From CAWEQO01 sp963811225 (GTDB lineage Bacteria; Chloroflexota; Anaerolineae; Anaerolineales; Anaerolineaceae), in contig CAWEQO010000011.1 of assembly GCA_963811225.1 (NCBI GenBank), positions 62,001 through 126,000 of the forward strand: a stretch of DNA of 64,000 nucleotides, in the 5' to 3' direction. Each line of letters starts with the position of its first letter. Positions within the stretch are counted from its first letter, which is position 1. The notes below the pieces were generated by a model. The model worked only from the letters and a program-made list of their open reading frames with translations. It had not been told where the DNA came from and did no database searches. The translations under genes and the position numbers were made by a program. Shown piece by piece: positions 62,583 through 64,000 of the stretch.

Positions 62583-63616
62583 ACATCCCCCTGACCCGTG
62601 CCCGTCTGCTAGAAATCCTGGAGCGCATGCGCAAATTGCGCATCGGGGTGGTCGGCGATTTCACGCTCGACGGTTACTGGTATGCCGACATGGAGCGCGC
62701 CCAGCTGTCACGCGAGACGCCGCTCTACCCGCGCCCCATCGTGCGCGAAACCTACTCCATGGGTGGGGCCGCCAACGTGGCCTGGAACCTGGCCGACCTG
62801 GGTGTGGGTGAAGTGCACGCCTTCAGCGTATTCGGCCAGGATTGGCGCGGCCAGATCCTGCGCAGGCTGCTGGAGAACGAGGGCATTCAAACGGAAGACC
62901 TGCTGAACCAGACTGACCGAAAGACGCCTTTCTACGGCAAGGTCTTGCTGAGCGCGGCGGGACGGCCGCGACAGGAGGATGCTCGCCTGGATTTTGTCAA
63001 CACCGCCTCCATCTCGGCCGGAACCGAAGACGCCTTCCTGGCCCGCCTGTCGGCGCAGTTCCCCCAGATGGACGCGGTGGTGGTGGCCGACTACCAAACC
63101 CAAGGGGTGGTGACCAAGCGCATCAGGCAAGGACTGCTGGATCTGGCAGGGCGCTGCCCCGAAAAACCCGTTGTGGTCGATTCGCGTGAGCGGGCGGACG
63201 AGTTTCGCTCCCTAATCCTCAAGCCTAACCAGCTGGAAGCGGCGGCGCTGTTCTTCCCCAGCAGCGAACCCGACAGCATCTCTCTAGACGAACTGGAGCA
63301 AGCCGCACTGCGGCAGCATGCCGATTCGGGCCGCCCGGTCTTCATCACACGCGGCGAGCAGGGCTGCATGGCTTGCGCCGAGGGCCGTTGTGAGAACGTG
63401 CCGGGGGTAAGCGTGCCTCCGCCGCTGGACAGCGTGGGGGCAGGGGATGCCTTTCTGGCGGCCCTCTCGGCCGGGCTGGCGAGCCAGGCCAACGCCTTTG
63501 AGGCCGCCTGCCTGGCAAACCTGGTCGCAGCGGTAACCGTGCAGCAGATTGGCGTAACCGGCACGGCCTCACCGCAACAAGTGGTGGAGCTGTATGAGCG
63601 CTGGACCGCCCGGTAA
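62579..63616 (+). CDS. PfkB-family sugar kinase, HldE N-domain-like
   Basis: A 345-residue ribokinase-fold kinase. The sugar-binding start LRIGVVGDFTLDGYWYADM and ETYSMGGAANVAWNLADLG, the HldE-like QTDRKTPFYGKVLL, and the catalytic anion-hole motif DSVGAGDAFLAALSAGL are intact. HldE kinases phosphorylate heptose 7-phosphate at C1. TTG 62579 overlaps the previous stop (TTGA) with GAGGAG upstream, so it is co-translated with the isomerase fusion. The nucleotidyltransferase half of HldE is absent. Confidence 0.9.
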   Translation: MNIPLTRARLLEILERMRKLRIGVVGDFTLDGYWYADMERAQLSRETPLYPRPIVRETYSMGGAANVAWNLADLGVGEVHAFSVFGQDWRGQILRRLLENEGIQTEDLLNQTDRKTPFYGKVLLSAAGRPRQEDARLDFVNTASISAGTEDAFLARLSAQFPQMDAVVVADYQTQGVVTKRIRQGLLDLAGRCPEKPVVVDSRERADEFRSLILKPNQLEAAALFFPSSEPDSISLDELEQAALRQHADSGRPVFITRGEQGCMACAEGRCENVPGVSVPPPLDSVGAGDAFLAALSAGLASQANAFEAACLANLVAAVTVQQIGVTGTASPQQVVELYERWTAR

Positions 63617-63712
63617 AAAAAATTACAAACGGCCGGGGGCGTTACAAAGAGCGTTGACACGCCTCCACGCAGCCCTCTCCCCGTTTCATCATAGACTTCT
63701 CAGGAGTTGAAA

Positions 63713-64000
63713 TTGTCGATCTCTCATAATGGTTGGATCCGGATGCTCAAGCCCGAAGTGGAACCCCGGTTGGGGTATGTGCGCCATGCCCTGTTCGATT
63801 TTGATGGCACCCTTTCCGTTCTGCGCCAGGGCTGGGAGCCGGTGATGGAAGCGGTCATGCTGGCCGCTATCAGCCCAAACACGCCGCCTACCCCTGAAAT
63901 CATCACAGATGTGCGCGAGTACATCGACCGCTCCACCGGCATCCTGACCATTCACCAAATGGCCTGGCTCGTGGAGGCCGTTCAGCGCTACGGAATCGCC
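63713..64000 (+). CDS. HAD-superfamily phosphatase (3' end outside window)
   Basis: The first 96 residues. Motif I is HALFDFDGTLSVLRQGWEPVM with the nucleophilic Asp. TTG 63713 follows AGGAG by six bases. In heptose pathways a HAD enzyme (GmhB) removes the C7 phosphate after the kinase step. Here the protein is not obviously of the GmhB subgroup, so it might instead act on another sugar phosphate. It continues the operon after a 96-bp gap. Confidence 0.85.
   Translation, partial: MSISHNGWIRMLKPEVEPRLGYVRHALFDFDGTLSVLRQGWEPVMEAVMLAAISPNTPPTPEIITDVREYIDRSTGILTIHQMAWLVEAVQRYGIA

Noticed and set aside
37258..64000. Whole right half as one integrated genomic island from the tRNA-Glu site
   Set aside because: No integrase or matching distal repeat is visible and composition looks uniform; only the local repeat boundary is supported.

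Overview
The window looks like a high-GC chromosome segment of an anaerobic Chloroflexota bacterium, probably Anaerolineae-like. That assignment is an inference from lipoprotein binding proteins with long Pro/Ala/Thr linkers, corrinoid and UroD-family methyltransferase genes, a GAF/SpoIIE partner-switching module, and FetAB-like and DUF1638 genes. No 16S rRNA or other taxonomic marker is present.

Region 1 (1-19.7 kb, all minus strand) is a purine/ureide catabolism locus. From a promoter at 19.66 kb it runs 8-oxoguanine-deaminase/SsnA-like amidohydrolase, adenine deaminase, GntR-UTRA regulator, aspartate-carbamoyltransferase-like protein, knotted YgeW-type carbamoyltransferase and carbamate kinase, ending in a strong terminator. 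A nucleoside-type BMP/ABC importer follows (lipoprotein, double ATPase, two permeases), then a threonine-synthase-like PLP enzyme, a family 2 glycosyltransferase, an unusual PLP enzyme, a hypothetical gene and a dihydropyrimidinase cut by the window edge. A 1480-bp ISKra4-like element with a 9-bp target duplication sits just upstream of the dihydropyrimidinase gene.

Region 2 (19.7-36.7 kb) is mostly housekeeping: folD, panB-panE-panC, a STAS/anti-sigma/GAF-SpoIIE signalling trio, a HAD phosphatase, a FetAB-like exporter, gpmA, a DUF3795 protein, mutM, and a heterodimeric ABC exporter pair.

Region 3 (36.7-46.3 kb) starts with tRNA-Glu(CTC). Two degenerate tRNA-derived repeat units and further short repeats follow it. 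Next come a four-gene corrinoid methyl-transfer cluster (DUF1638, corrinoid protein, UroD-like methyltransferase, RACo-like activator), a GT-C membrane glycosyltransferase, a frameshifted membrane protein, and what looks like a decayed hopanoid/isoprenoid cluster: a polyprenyl synthetase fragment, an intact nucleoside-phosphorylase-like gene and an epimerase fragment.

Region 4 (46.5-52.2 kb) holds a P1B-type metal ATPase with a Fur/PerR regulator and a near-consensus PerR box, an aldo/keto reductase and a lipoprotein rhodanese.

Region 5 (52.2-64 kb) is the most unusual part. A regulator combining a DeoR HTH, a sugar-binding domain and a DeoR sensor domain diverges from a CUT2-type sugar importer whose binding protein is a nearly exact internal duplication. 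Downstream are two UroD-family proteins, a deoxyhypusine-synthase-like/phosphoheptose-isomerase fusion, an HldE-like sugar kinase and a HAD phosphatase. Together they suggest an undescribed pathway for uptake and phosphorylation of a heptose- or heptulose-like sugar.

Seven otherwise conserved genes carry single +1 insertions. Five of these lie where a GANTC pentamer appears to have become a hexamer, which points to a motif-linked sequencing error rather than seven real pseudogenes. Long perfect inverted repeats mark many gene ends.
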